A stretch of DNA of 64,000 bases from Streptomyces sp. NBC_01381 (GCF_026340305.1 NZ_JAPEPI010000002.1:2418001-2482000), one strand, 5' to 3'. Positions 8,903 to 17,510 are shown, numbered from the stretch's first letter. Notes: a model not told the origin generated them from the sequence alone. Numbers and translations are program-made.

Positions 8903-9256
8903 TCAGGTCGCGGCGCGCCGGTCCACGTACTCGAAGACCGCGCCGTCCGGGTGCATCGCGATGAGGTTGCGGCCCACCGGGGTCGGCACGGGGCCCGCGA
9001 TGACACGGGCGCCGGACGCGTTCAGGACCGCGTACGCCTCGTCGACGTCCTGGACCGCGATCGTCGCGGAGACCTTCCGGAGGATCTCCAGCTCCCGCTC
9101 GGGTCCGCTCATCAGCAGAAAGCAGCCGACCGCCGCGACCGAGACGCCCCCACGCTCGAAACGCTGCGCGGGGCCGCCCGCGAGACGTTCGTAGAAGGCG
9201 ACCGAGGACTCCAGGTCCTCGACGCAGATACGCAGCGTGGCTCCCAGGATCTCCAT
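8903..9256 (-). CDS. VOC-fold (glyoxalase/bleomycin-resistance-like) protein
   Basis: A 117-residue single-module vicinal-oxygen-chelate protein. The start is set at the ATG giving MEILGATLRICVEDLE, the usual first strand; upstream sequence belongs to the next gene's spacer. It has ESSVAFYERL, FLLMSGPERE, and a C-terminal AMHPDGAVFEYVDR, matching the metal-binding Glu position of the fold. Such proteins act as isomerases, dioxygenases or small-molecule binders, usually as dimers. It lies 10 bases after the kinase-like gene and 43 bases before the GntR gene, so it probably belongs to the same transcription unit. Confidence 0.82.
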   Translation of the reverse strand: MEILGATLRICVEDLESSVAFYERLAGGPAQRFERGGVSVAAVGCFLLMSGPERELEILRKVSATIAVQDVDEAYAVLNASGARVIAGPVPTPVGRNLIAMHPDGAVFEYVDRRAAT

Positions 9257-9266
9257 ACGGGCGAGC

Positions 9267-9878
9267 CTAGTTGGCGCTGCCCGCACGCGAGATCGTTTCC
9301 GGCGACTCCGGTGACTTCCATCCCGTGGCAGCCACCACATCGGCCGCGATGTCCCCGACCGGCCGCCCGTCCGTCGCGATCCGCCGCGTGCCGTCGGGGA
9401 CGTGCCGCTCCAGGTGGCGGGCCATGAACGCGCTGCGCCGCAGCTGCTGTTGGAGCTCCGAGCCCAGCTCGCGGGCGGTGAGCCGCTCCTCGACGGTGGC
9501 GTCCGAAGCGGTCAGGAGTACGCGGATGATGCGCGGCCCGCCGAGCGCGCTGCGGAAGATCCACTCCTCGCTGCCGAGCACGCTTGCCGTGTTCGTGTAG
9601 ACGAGCCGGCGGCAGCCGAGATCCGTGTAGTTCGCCCAGAGCGCCGCGAGGTTGCGCTCGGTGATCCCGGAACGGTCGGGGTCGCCGTCCGGTGTCGGAT
9701 GGACCGCGTCCAGGGTGTCGCCCTCGATGTACGCGTGCGCCACGTCCGCCGCCCGAAGGAGCGCCGCGACCTCCCAGCCGACCGAGGACTTCCCGGCCCC
9801 GGAACGGCCCCCGATGAGCAGTGCTTCAGGTTCAGGCCTTCGCATGGGGGGGAGCGTGCCAGGCCCGCACGGTCTCAC
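9267..9878 (-). CDS. P-loop nucleoside/small-molecule kinase-like protein
   Basis: A 203-residue P-loop NTPase. Walker A is IGGRSGAGKSS near residue 22-32, followed by a kinase-like topology with YIEGDTLDAVHP (substrate loop) and a lid-like arginine-rich stretch ERLTARELGSELQQQL. It resembles AAA-type small kinases of unknown substrate (gluconate/shikimate/adenylate-kinase-like). The GTG at 9878 overlaps the upstream stop as GTGA with GGAGGA a little farther upstream; an ATG at 9845 is the alternative start and would leave the Walker A nearer the N terminus. Its neighbour is an enolase-superfamily enzyme, so a sugar-acid kinase role is conceivable but unproven. Confidence 0.72.
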   Translation of the reverse strand: MRPCGPGTLPPMRRPEPEALLIGGRSGAGKSSVGWEVAALLRAADVAHAYIEGDTLDAVHPTPDGDPDRSGITERNLAALWANYTDLGCRRLVYTNTASVLGSEEWIFRSALGGPRIIRVLLTASDATVEERLTARELGSELQQQLRRSAFMARHLERHVPDGTRRIATDGRPVGDIAADVVAATGWKSPESPETISRAGSAN

Positions 9879-10975
9879 GCGACCCGGTATTCCTCCACGT
9901 CCTCCGCGTGCCGCAGCTCAAGACCGTGCCCGACGCCGCCCTCGGGGCGCACGGTGCCGCCCGTCGGGTCCAGGGCCCCGTCGAAGAACATCGACTCGAT
10001 CCGCACATGGTCGTGGAACCACTCGACGTGCCGCAGATTCGGTACGCAGGCGGCCACCGCGGCATGTGCGTGCGGGGCGCCGTGGGCCGAGACCTCCAGG
10101 CCGTGGCCCTGCGCGAGGGCCGCAACGCGCAGCCACTCGGTGATTCCGCCGCAGCGGGTCGCGTCCACCTGGAGGCAGTCGACGGAGGGGAGCATCCGCG
10201 CGAAGTACGGGAGATGGCAGCCGTATTCACCGGCCGTCACGTCGCAGGGGAGCGCGTCCCGCACCAGGGCGAGCCCGTGCAGATCGTCCGAGGACACCGG
10301 TTCCTCGAACAGGCCCACCCCGTGCTCGGCGAGGACCCGGCCGACCCGTACCGCCTGCTTGCGGGTGTAGCCGCCGCTCGCGTCGACGTACAACTCGGCC
10401 TGCGGGCCGATGACTTCACGCGCGGTGCGCACCCGCGCCACATCGCGGGCCGCCGCCCGGCCCCAGCTCTCGCCGACCTTGATCTTGACGCGCGGGATGT
10501 GCTGACCGTGCACCCAGCCGGTCAGCTGGGCCGCCAGATGTGTGTCGTGGTACGTCGTGAAGCCGCCGCTCCCGTAGACGGGAACCGCGTCGCGGGCGGC
10601 TCCCAGGAGACGCACCAAGGGCAGTTCGAGGAGGCGTGCCTTGAGGTCCCACAGGGCGATGTCGACCGCGGAGAGCGCGCACGAGGCGGCGCCGGGGCGG
10701 CCGGTGTTGCGGACCGCCTTGGCCATCGCGTCGTGCGCCGCGGGGATGTCGACGGCGTCGAGCCCCGTGACGGCCGGCACGAGCTGCTCGTCGATGAGGG
10801 ACACCACGGCGGCGGGGGCATAGGTCCAGCCGGTCCCCGTGGCGTCGCCCGCCGTGACCTCGACGATCACGATCGTCGTGGCATCCCAGGCGAAGGTGCC
10901 GTCCGCCTCCGGGGCGTCCGCGGGCACCGAGTACGCGGACATGACGAGTCGTTCGATGGGCACTGCGTCCTTCAT
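9875..10975 (-). CDS. Enolase-superfamily enzyme (mandelate racemase/muconate lactonizing type)
   Basis: A 366-residue enzyme of the MR/MLE group, which abstracts a proton alpha to a carboxylate and uses Mg2+. The start at 10975 gives MKDAVPIERLV, the usual capping-domain beginning; the longer frame is low-complexity. VKIKVGES (KxK) supplies the general base lysine, YVDASGGY, FEEPV and TAGEYG the three metal ligands (Asp, Glu, Glu), and SAHGAPH a catalytic His region. An MR-type His-Asp pair suggests a sugar-acid dehydratase or racemase. It is the first gene of the minus-strand run containing the kinase-like protein, VOC protein, GntR regulator and amidohydrolases. Confidence 0.87.
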   Translation of the reverse strand: MKDAVPIERLVMSAYSVPADAPEADGTFAWDATTIVIVEVTAGDATGTGWTYAPAAVVSLIDEQLVPAVTGLDAVDIPAAHDAMAKAVRNTGRPGAASCALSAVDIALWDLKARLLELPLVRLLGAARDAVPVYGSGGFTTYHDTHLAAQLTGWVHGQHIPRVKIKVGESWGRAAARDVARVRTAREVIGPQAELYVDASGGYTRKQAVRVGRVLAEHGVGLFEEPVSSDDLHGLALVRDALPCDVTAGEYGCHLPYFARMLPSVDCLQVDATRCGGITEWLRVAALAQGHGLEVSAHGAPHAHAAVAACVPNLRHVEWFHDHVRIESMFFDGALDPTGGTVRPEGGVGHGLELRHAEDVEEYRVA

Positions 10976-11099
10976 CAGGGCGTCCTGGGTCGCGTGGGAG
11001 GGGTGGGGAGTGGGGTGTGGGGACGGCGATGCGGCCGTTCGATGTGCGGGGCTGTACGGGTATCCAGGGCGGTGGCGGGCAAACGGCCGGTGCAGGGGC

Positions 11100-11160
11100 G
11101 GGGATGGGCGGGGCCTGCGGGCGGGGATCGGCGGGGCCCGCGGACGTGGATCGGCGGGCC
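11100..11160. repeat. Three tandem ~22-bp GC-rich units
   Basis: GGGGATSGGCGGGGCCYGCGG is seen at about 11099-11120 and 11122-11142, with a shorter third copy (GTGGATCGGCGGGCC) to 11160. The array lies in the 276-base spacer between the enolase-superfamily gene start and the next membrane-protein gene, which otherwise holds nothing recognisable. Confidence 0.6.
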
Positions 11161-11251
11161 TCACGGAGCGGCCACCGCCTCGCGGCGATGCCCGGCGACC
11201 GCGTCCGCGTGGTGGCTCCTCGTGGAGCAGGCGCTGTTGCGGTGGGCTCGG

Positions 11252-11791
11252 TCAGCGGGTGCCGGACAGCCTCTTGGGACGTGCGCCCGACGAGGCCTTG
11301 AACCAGGCGTTGGCCGCCGGCACGAACATCAGGACGAGCGCCCCGAGCACCGCGCTCAGATGCAGCACGCGGCTCGCGCCGAACAGGGCGTCCACCACCC
11401 CCAGATCCCGGAAGGCGTCCAGCGGTGCGTGCCCGTCGGCCAGCCACTGGACGGGGCCGACGACGAGGGACGCCGTGCCGAAGCCGCCGAGCCCCACGGC
11501 GAGCACCCACCGCGCCCAGTTCCGGCCGCGCCGCAGCTGGACGGCGAGCAGGACGGCCGCCGAGAACACGGTCATCCGCACCACCAGCCCGCCCGCTATC
11601 TCCCCGGCGGTCGTGTCCCCGTCGGCGATGAGCCCGCCCACCGCGAGCACCATCTCGAAGACGCCCGCCGCGACCGCGGTGATCCACAGGGCGAAGGCGG
11701 TGTGCACCGGCGGGGGAGCGGAGGGCTCACCGCCGCGCACCGGCCGGGACCGCATCGGCTTCGGGTGCCCTGAACGCGTTTCGTACGCCAT
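11252..11791 (-). CDS. Four-helix integral membrane protein, unknown function
   Basis: A 179-codon membrane protein. The ATG at 11791 is chosen because coding-like hydrophobic sequence begins shortly after and a GAGG-containing region precedes it. Hydrophobic segments occur around residues 32-52, 65-85, 98-115 and 135-160, with short charged loops (QLRRGRNWARW) between. Residues before 28 are polar and proline-rich. Nothing identifies a substrate. It is separated from its upstream neighbour by a strong hairpin at 11941-11968 and is probably transcribed alone. Confidence 0.7.
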   Translation of the reverse strand: MAYETRSGHPKPMRSRPVRGGEPSAPPPVHTAFALWITAVAAGVFEMVLAVGGLIADGDTTAGEIAGGLVVRMTVFSAAVLLAVQLRRGRNWARWVLAVGLGGFGTASLVVGPVQWLADGHAPLDAFRDLGVVDALFGASRVLHLSAVLGALVLMFVPAANAWFKASSGARPKRLSGTR

Positions 11792-11940
11792 GGTGTGCCT
11801 CGCTCGCTTCCGTAGGGCCGGGACTTCTCCCTGAATCCTTCCGGCGCGGGCATCGCGAGGCACGCCCGCGAGCCCCCGAACCGGGGTGTTGTCAACACCC
11901 CTGGGAACCCTGCGGGAACCCCCATGACCAGGGACAGCGT

Positions 11941-11968
11941 CGGGCCCGCGGGGTTAACCGCGGGCCCG
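11941..11968. terminator. 11-bp-stem hairpin terminator
   Basis: CGGGCCCGCGG and its exact complement CCGCGGGCCCG enclose a six-base loop (GGTTAA). It lies 18 bases past the stop of the small hydrophobic protein gene on the minus strand, in the right place to terminate that transcript. Confidence 0.8.
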
Positions 11969-11986
11969 GTCACTCGGTGTGCGCGG

Positions 11987-12157
11987 CTACCACCGGTACC
12001 AGCGGGACCTCGTCCCGGTGGCAGTCGTGCTGCGCATCAGGAATCCGAGGAGCCAGATGACGAGCACGACGACGGCGATCCACCAGAGGACCTGCACCGC
12101 GAATCCCGCCCCGAAGAGCAGCAGGGCCAGCAGCAGGACGAGCAGAATCGGAACCAT
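11987..12157 (-). CDS. Small two-helix hydrophobic membrane protein
   Basis: A 56-residue membrane protein. It begins MVPILLVLLLALLLFG, continues with a second helix (LWWIAVVVLVIWLLGFL) and ends in a short basic/tryptophan tail (RSRWYRW). A perfect GGAGGT ribosome site lies seven bases before the ATG, which decides both gene and start. Similar tiny hydrophobic proteins (lmo0937/DUF5670-like) are common in Streptomyces and are often stress-induced; the function is unknown. Confidence 0.85.
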   Translation of the reverse strand: MVPILLVLLLALLLFGAGFAVQVLWWIAVVVLVIWLLGFLMRSTTATGTRSRWYRW

Positions 12158-12254
12158 GGTGTCTACCTCCTGCCGTCCGGGTATCCCCGACGGGCCGTCC
12201 TACGCGGCGTTTTGAGCCACGGCGCCCGCCGTCAGGACCGCACCGCGGGCAGCC

Positions 12255-13064
12255 CTACTTCCGGCAGAGGATCTCCCCGTGCAGCACGGTGAACCAGCCG
12301 TCGTCCCGCTGCCCCCACTCCCGCCACGCGTCGGCGATGGCCCGCAGCTCCCCGGCGCCGACGTGCCCGGACTCCACCGCGCGGTCGGCGTACGACGAGG
12401 CGACCGTGCGGTCCGCCCACAGGCCGCTCCACCAGTCGCGCTCCGGTGCCGATGAGTAGCACCAGGTGCTCGCGGTCGCCGTGACGTCGTCGAAACCGGC
12501 CTCCAGCGCCCAGGACTTGAGGCGCCGCCCCGCGTCCGGCTCCCCGCCGTTGGCGCGGGCCACCCGCCGGTACAGGTCGAGCCAGCCGTCCAGGACGGGG
12601 GACTGGGGATACCAGGTCATCGCCTCGTAGTCCGCGTCGCGGGCGGCGACGATGCCGCCCGGCGCACAGACCCGCCGCATCTCGCTCAGGGCGCGCACCG
12701 GGTCGCCGACGTGCTGCAGCACCTGATGGGCGTGGACGACGCAGAACGAGTCGTCCGGGTACGGCAGGTCATGCACGTCGGCGACGGCGAACTCGACGTT
12801 CGTCACGCCCCGCCCGGCGGCCGTCGCGCGGGCCTGGTCCAGGATGCCGGGCGCCTGGTCGACGCCCGTGACCCGGCCGTCGGGGACGAGCTCGGCCAGC
12901 TCGGCGGTGATGGTGCCGGGGCCACAGCCGATGTCCAGGACCTTCATGTGCGGCTTGAGTGAACCGGCGAGATAGGCCGCCGAGTTGGCGACGGTCCGCC
13001 AGGTGTGGGAACGCAGCACGGACTCGTGGTGTCCGTGCGTGTAGACGGCGGTCTCCTCCGGCAT
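12255..13064 (-). CDS. Class I SAM-dependent methyltransferase (UbiE/Ubie-11 type)
   Basis: A 269-residue methyltransferase. The start at 13064 is supported by AAGGAG eight bases upstream. VLDIGCGPGTITAELA (motif I, about residue 42), VTGVDQAPGILDQA (motif post I) and FAVADVHDLPYPDDSF (motif II/III) form the SAM pocket; HQVLQHVGDPVRAL is the standard following helix. The C-terminal part (YSSAPERDWWSGLW) matches UbiE-like small-molecule methyltransferases. It is divergent from an ABC-F ATPase gene 185 bases away. The substrate is unknown. Confidence 0.88.
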   Translation of the reverse strand: MPEETAVYTHGHHESVLRSHTWRTVANSAAYLAGSLKPHMKVLDIGCGPGTITAELAELVPDGRVTGVDQAPGILDQARATAAGRGVTNVEFAVADVHDLPYPDDSFCVVHAHQVLQHVGDPVRALSEMRRVCAPGGIVAARDADYEAMTWYPQSPVLDGWLDLYRRVARANGGEPDAGRRLKSWALEAGFDDVTATASTWCYSSAPERDWWSGLWADRTVASSYADRAVESGHVGAGELRAIADAWREWGQRDDGWFTVLHGEILCRK

Positions 13065-13248
13065 GACGGGAACTCCTTCGCGTTCGCTGCCGCTTGCTGC
13101 GGTGCTCCGAACCGTACGCCGCCATGTCGAATAATGAGACCCGCGTATCAGTATATGGTCAGGGCCGGTTGGTGGGGCGGCGGCGGCCGCGGGCAGGGAG
13201 CCGACAGGGAATTGATTTGCTCTCCCCGACCCCCGCCGCTGACAATGC

Positions 13249-14874
13249 GTGACCATGGGACATCTTGAAGCCGCGCACATCGAGTACTACCTGCCGGACG
13301 GCCGTGCGCTGCTCGGCGATGTCTCGTTCCGCGTGGGCGAGGGGGCCATCGTCGCCCTCGTCGGGGCGAACGGCGCGGGCAAGACCACCCTGCTGCGGCT
13401 GATCTCCGGAGAGCTCCAGCCGCACGGCGGCACCGTCACCGTCAGCGGCGGGCTCGGCGTGATGCCCCAGTTCGTGGGGTCGGTGCGGGACGAGACGACC
13501 GTGCGCGAGCTGCTCGTCTCCGTGTCGTCGCCCCGCATCCGCGAGGCGGCCAAGGCCGTGGACGTCGCCGAGCACGCGATCATGACCGTCGACGACGAGG
13601 CCGCGCAGCTCCAGTACGCACAGGCGCTCTCCGACTGGGCGGAGGTCCAGGGCTACGAGGCCGAGACGCTGTGGGACATGTGCACCACGGCCGCGCTGGG
13701 CGTCCCGTACGACAAGGCCCAGTTCCGCGAGGTCCGCACGCTCTCCGGCGGCGAGCAGAAGCGCCTCGTGCTCGAAGCGCTGCTGCGCGGCGGCGACGAG
13801 GTGCTGCTCCTGGACGAGCCGGACAACTATCTCGACGTACCGGGCAAGCGCTGGCTGGAGCAGCGGCTCAAGGAGACGCGCAAGACCGTCCTGTTCGTCT
13901 CGCACGACCGGGAGCTCCTCGCCCGCGCCGCCGAGAAGATCGTCAGCGTCGAGCCGGGCCCCGCGGGCGCCGACGCCTGGGTGCACGGCGGCGGCTTCGC
14001 CACCTTCCACGAGGCGCGGCGCGAGCGGTTCGCGCGCTTCGAGGAGCTGCGCAGGCGCTGGGACGAGAAGCACGCCCAGCTGAAGAAGCTGGTCCTGAAC
14101 CTGCGGCAGGCCGCCGCCGTCAGCCACGAAATGGCCTCGCGGTACGCCGCCGCACAGACCAGGCTGCGCAAGTTCGAGGAGGCAGGGCCGCCGCCCGAGC
14201 CGCCCCGCGAGCAGGACATCACCATGCGGCTGCACGGCGGGCGCACCGGCATCCGGGCCATCACGTGCAAGGGCCTGGAGCTGACCGGCCTGATGAAACC
14301 CTTCGACCTGGAGGTCTTCTACGGCGAGCGGGTCGCGGTGCTCGGCTCGAACGGCTCAGGGAAGTCGCACTTCCTGCGGCTCCTCGCGGGCGGCGACGTC
14401 GCGCACAGCGGCGAGTGGAAGCTGGGCGCGCGCGTCGTGGCGGGCCACTTCGCGCAGACCCACGCCCACCCCGAGCTCTTCGGCCGTACGCTCCTCGACA
14501 TCCTGTGGCGCGAGCACGCCCAGGACAAGGGCCCCGCCATGTCGCGCCTTCGCCGGTACGAGCTGACCGGCCAGGCCGAGCAGCGCTTCGAGCGGCTCTC
14601 GGGCGGCCAGCAGGCGCGCTTCCAGATCCTGCTCCTGGAGCTCGAGGGCTCCACCGCACTGCTGCTCGACGAGCCCACCGACAACCTCGACCTGGAATCG
14701 GCCGAGGCGCTCCAGGAGGGCCTTGAGGCATACGAGGGAACGGTGCTCGCGGTCACCCACGACCGCTGGTTCGCCCGCTCCTTCGACCGCTACCTGGTCT
14801 TCGGCAGCGACGGCCTGGTACGCGAGACACCGGAGCCGGTGTGGGACGAGCGGAGGGTGGAACGCAAGCGCTGA
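13249..14874 (+). CDS. ABC-F family duplicated ATPase
   Basis: A 541-residue soluble protein with two ABC cassettes and no membrane segment, the layout of ribosome-associated ABC-F factors. Cassette 1: Walker A GANGAGKTT (about residue 40), signature LSGGEQKRL and Walker B LLLDEPDN. A charged linker (about 250-320, with KKLVLNLRQAA) precedes cassette 2: GSNGSGKSH, LSGGQQARF and LLLDEPTDN. The glutamate after each Walker B Asp is present, so both sites look active. The start may be GTG 13249 or ATG 13255; no good Shine-Dalgarno precedes either. Some ABC-F proteins give antibiotic resistance by ribosome protection, others have housekeeping roles; nothing nearby decides. An A-type repeat follows. 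Confidence 0.9.
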   Translation: MTMGHLEAAHIEYYLPDGRALLGDVSFRVGEGAIVALVGANGAGKTTLLRLISGELQPHGGTVTVSGGLGVMPQFVGSVRDETTVRELLVSVSSPRIREAAKAVDVAEHAIMTVDDEAAQLQYAQALSDWAEVQGYEAETLWDMCTTAALGVPYDKAQFREVRTLSGGEQKRLVLEALLRGGDEVLLLDEPDNYLDVPGKRWLEQRLKETRKTVLFVSHDRELLARAAEKIVSVEPGPAGADAWVHGGGFATFHEARRERFARFEELRRRWDEKHAQLKKLVLNLRQAAAVSHEMASRYAAAQTRLRKFEEAGPPPEPPREQDITMRLHGGRTGIRAITCKGLELTGLMKPFDLEVFYGERVAVLGSNGSGKSHFLRLLAGGDVAHSGEWKLGARVVAGHFAQTHAHPELFGRTLLDILWREHAQDKGPAMSRLRRYELTGQAEQRFERLSGGQQARFQILLLELEGSTALLLDEPTDNLDLESAEALQEGLEAYEGTVLAVTHDRWFARSFDRYLVFGSDGLVRETPEPVWDERRVERKR

Positions 14875-14885
14875 GCGGCTCTGGT

Positions 14886-15050
14886 GCGCCCCGAAGGGGC
14901 GCGGGGCTGTGACATGTGCGGCTCCGCCGCGTGGGCGCGACCAGCCACGACAGGCCAGCAGACGAGCGACGGCCGAGCACCCCGAAGGGGCGCGGGGAAC
15001 TGCGCGACCAGCCACGACGAAGCCGCAGACGAGCGACGGCACCCACGCGG
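14886..15050. repeat. Dispersed Streptomyces repeat A, two tandem copies
   Basis: Copy A1 (14886-14972) begins with the hairpin GCGCCCCGAAGGGGCGC and runs through GGCTCCGCCGCGTGGGCGCG to CCAGCCACGAC. Copy A2 (14978-15050) repeats CCCCGAAGGGGCGCGGGG, CGACCAGCCACGAC and GCAGACGAGCGACGG with an internal deletion. A third copy in inverted orientation lies at 23553-23625. The element starts 11 bases after the ABC-F stop, and its leading hairpin could act as a terminator. Confidence 0.85.
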
Positions 15051-15114
15051 CACTTCCCGCGGAGCACCCAGCGCCATGCCGCAAGCAGTAGCGCCCCCGC
15101 GCCCCAGGAGGACA

Positions 15115-15717
15115 ATGGCGGGTATGGCAGACACGACTGGCAAGGCCGCACACCCGCTCCTCGCCCGGCACGCCGCCGCCCTCGACCTCTTCACCGACCG
15201 CGTGCACGAGGTCCGCGCCGACCAGTGGGACGCCCCGACGCCCTGCACCGACTGGTCCGTGCGCGACCTCGTCAACCACCTCACCGTCGAGCAGCTGTGG
15301 GTGCCCTCGCTGATCCGCGACGGCGCCACCATCGCCTCCGTCGGCGACGCCTTCGACGGCGACATGCTCGGCCCCGACCCGGTCGTCTCCTGGGACACCG
15401 CGGCTGCCGCCGCCCGGGAGGCGTTCGCCGAGCCGGGCGCCCTCGACCGCACCGTCCACCTCTCCTTCGGCGACACCTCGGCCGTCTTCTACTGCGGACA
15501 GATGATCACCGACCTCGTCGTGCACGCCTGGGACCTGTCCCGGGGAATCGGCGCGGACGAGCGGCTCCCGGACGATCTCGTCGCCTTCTCCGTGGGCGAA
15601 ATCACGCCGTACGCCGCCGACTTGGAGAAGAGCGGCCTCTTCGCCCCCGCGGTGGAATCGCCGGCGGACGCCGATGCGCAGACCAAAATGCTGAACCTGC
15701 TGGGGCGCCGGGTGTGA
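15115..15717 (+). CDS. TIGR03086-like / maleylpyruvate-isomerase-fold metal-binding protein
   Basis: A 200-residue protein of the DinB/mycothiol-dependent maleylpyruvate isomerase N-terminal fold. WDAPTPCTDWSVRDLVNHL (residues about 38-56) and FYCGQMITDLVVHAWDLSRG (about 125-145) carry the histidines that form the metal triad of this four-helix bundle. Members of this group in actinobacteria are mycothiol-linked or unassigned. AGGAGG lies just before the ATG at 15115 (spacing three) and twelve before an alternative ATG at 15124, so the start is uncertain by three codons. Confidence 0.82.
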   Translation: MAGMADTTGKAAHPLLARHAAALDLFTDRVHEVRADQWDAPTPCTDWSVRDLVNHLTVEQLWVPSLIRDGATIASVGDAFDGDMLGPDPVVSWDTAAAAAREAFAEPGALDRTVHLSFGDTSAVFYCGQMITDLVVHAWDLSRGIGADERLPDDLVAFSVGEITPYAADLEKSGLFAPAVESPADADAQTKMLNLLGRRV

Positions 15718-15840
15718 GGACGCCGGCTCCTTCACCGTGACCGAGAGAACCCCGTACGCTGCGTACTTGGAGCAGAGAGCGTTCTCTCCGCCCGCGCGGG
15801 CGGAGCCGCGGGGAGCACGGACGATCTTGCGGGGGCAAGG

Positions 15841-16836
15841 GTGGGCACGGATGGGCCGCGGATGAGCGCGGAGCCGCTGAGGATGTCCTGCACGACCGGG
15901 GACGTGGACGAGGCGCGGGATGTCATCGGCGCCGCGTTCTACAGCAACTTCATGGACGTCATCGACGGACCGCGCACGTTCCGGGCCGAGTTCGACGTCG
16001 GGCAGCTCGGCGAGCTCACCCTCGGGGAACTGAGCTGCGGCGCCGATGTACGGATGCGGCTCGGCGAACTCGGCTCGTACCACGTGAACATACTGCTCGG
16101 CGGGCAGATGCACTTCCGGCAGGGCGCCGCCGCGGGCACCGTCGCGACGGCCGAGCGGGCCGGGGTGTTCCAGCCCGTCGGCGACACGGTGGTGGAGCGG
16201 TGGACCGGCGACTGCCGCATCCTCGCCGTGAAGATGGACCGCGACGCCCTCGAACGGCGCCTTGAACAGCTCCTCGGACGGTCCTTCCGCACCCCGCTGA
16301 GCCTCGCGCCCGAACTCGACACCACCCGTGGCCCGGGGCGCAGTTGGGCACGGCTCGTCACGACCGTCGTGGCGGACCTGCGCGACGACCCGGACACGCT
16401 GATGGCGTCGCCGCTGGTCGCCGCGCCACTGCAGGAGGCCGTCCTGAACGGGATGCTGCTCGCCGCCGATCACCCCTTCCGTGCCGAACTCGCCGCCCCG
16501 GCACAGCGGTTGCGCCCGGCCCCCGTCAAGCGCGCGATGGACGCCGTGCAGCAGCGCCCCGACCATCCGTTCACGCCCGCGGGGCTAGCCGCCGAGGCGC
16601 GGGTCGGTGTGCGCTGGCTCCAGGAGGCGTTCCGCCGTTACGTGGGGATGTCACCCATGGCGTATGTGCGGGACGTACGGCTGAACCGGGTGCACGACGA
16701 GCTGAGCGCGGCGGAGCCCGGCTCGGTGAACGTGAGCGACGTGGCGCACCGCTGGGGTTTCAGCCATCTGGGGCGGTTCGCCGAGCAGTACCGGGCCCGG
16801 TTCGGCGAGCTGCCGTCGCAGACGCTGCGCGGGTGA
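15841..16836 (+). CDS. AraC-family transcriptional regulator
   Basis: A 331-residue activator-type regulator. Residues about 20-210 form an AraC-binding-like cupin sensor (YHVNILLGGQMHFRQG is its beta core). The C-terminal 100 residues contain two helix-turn-helix motifs: FTPAGLAAEARVGVRWLQEAF and VNVSDVAHRWGFSHLGRF, ending in the family's YRARFGELPS. It starts with GTG at 15841; an ATG at 15862 is the alternative. It converges on a CBS-domain gene across a 302-base spacer with two hairpins. The ligand is unknown. Confidence 0.9.
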   Translation: MGTDGPRMSAEPLRMSCTTGDVDEARDVIGAAFYSNFMDVIDGPRTFRAEFDVGQLGELTLGELSCGADVRMRLGELGSYHVNILLGGQMHFRQGAAAGTVATAERAGVFQPVGDTVVERWTGDCRILAVKMDRDALERRLEQLLGRSFRTPLSLAPELDTTRGPGRSWARLVTTVVADLRDDPDTLMASPLVAAPLQEAVLNGMLLAADHPFRAELAAPAQRLRPAPVKRAMDAVQQRPDHPFTPAGLAAEARVGVRWLQEAFRRYVGMSPMAYVRDVRLNRVHDELSAAEPGSVNVSDVAHRWGFSHLGRFAEQYRARFGELPSQTLRG

Positions 16837-17138
16837 ACGGCCGCGTGCGTCATCGGCAGAGGGTGCGTTATTCGGACAACGGCCGCGCTCAGCGGATCGT
16901 GGCCGCGCCCGCACTGAATTATCGTTTCACCTGTCGTCGGCTGGGCCGGTCGCCGTCCGAGGGTCCATAGCCCGCCCCTAGGGCACGACCGTGACGGACC
17001 CCCGGCGAACCGGCCCGGCTTCACACGCCGGGCCGGCCCCGTGCCGCGGGTCCGGTCGCTCCCCCCGTGCGACCGGATCCGCACCCTTCCCGGCCGGGCC
17101 ACCGCCCGGCCGGGTCAGACCGCGGGCGCGAGATCACC
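16837..17138. other. Convergent spacer with terminators
   Basis: No gene is seen in these 302 bases. They contain one strong hairpin at 17010-17036, a second built from two CCCGGCCGGG units at 17089-17114, and a duplicated copy of the CBS gene's last eight codons at 17115-17138. Confidence 0.7.
17010..17036. terminator. 10-bp-stem bidirectional hairpin
   Basis: CCGGCCCGGC (17010-17019) pairs perfectly with GCCGGGCCGG (17027-17036) around a seven-base loop. It lies between the convergent AraC and CBS genes. Confidence 0.75.
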
Positions 17139-17162
17139 TCAGACCGCGGGCGCCAGATCGCC
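17115..17162 (-). repeat. Tandem duplication of stop-codon region of the CBS gene
   Basis: Read on the minus strand, 17162-17139 encodes G-D-L-A-P-A-V-stop and the next 24 bases (17138-17115) encode exactly G-D-L-A-P-A-V-stop again, with only three silent differences. The copy lies in the same frame, after the first stop. Confidence 0.85.
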
Positions 17163-17510
17163 GAGGAACACCATCCCCACCGGCTGCCCGTCCTCCACGA
17201 CCGGCAGCCTGCGCACGGCGATCTCGCGCATCAGGCTCACCGCCGCCGACACCGCGTCGTCCGGCGTGACCACCACCGGGTTCGGGGTGCACACGGCGTG
17301 CGCGCTGACCGTGAGCGGATCGGCGCCGTCGGCGACGGCACGCAGCGCGATGTCGCGGTCGGTGAGCACGCCGAGCACCTGGCCGTCCATGGCCACCAGG
17401 ACATGCCCGATGTCCTGAGCGCGCATCACCTGCGCGGCTTCCACCAGCGAGGCGTCGGGGTGAACCGCCGCGACGCCCGGTGTCATGACGTCCCTGACGA
17501 AATCAGCCAT
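17139..17510 (-). CDS. Tandem CBS-domain protein
   Basis: A 123-residue protein made of two CBS modules forming one Bateman pair, which usually binds adenine nucleotides or SAM and regulates a partner. Module 1 runs from FVRDVMTPGVAAVHPDASL to GVLTDRDIALRAVADG and module 2 from PVVVTPDDAVSAAVSLM to MVFLGDLA. The start at 17510 is chosen for a GGAAGGG site upstream and because MADFVRDVM is the normal beginning. It has no fused effector domain. Free-standing CBS proteins of this type in Streptomyces are often associated with sigma-B-like stress responses, and a SigF-type sigma factor gene lies 500 bases away on the other strand. Confidence 0.88.
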   Translation of the reverse strand: MADFVRDVMTPGVAAVHPDASLVEAAQVMRAQDIGHVLVAMDGQVLGVLTDRDIALRAVADGADPLTVSAHAVCTPNPVVVTPDDAVSAAVSLMREIAVRRLPVVEDGQPVGMVFLGDLAPAV

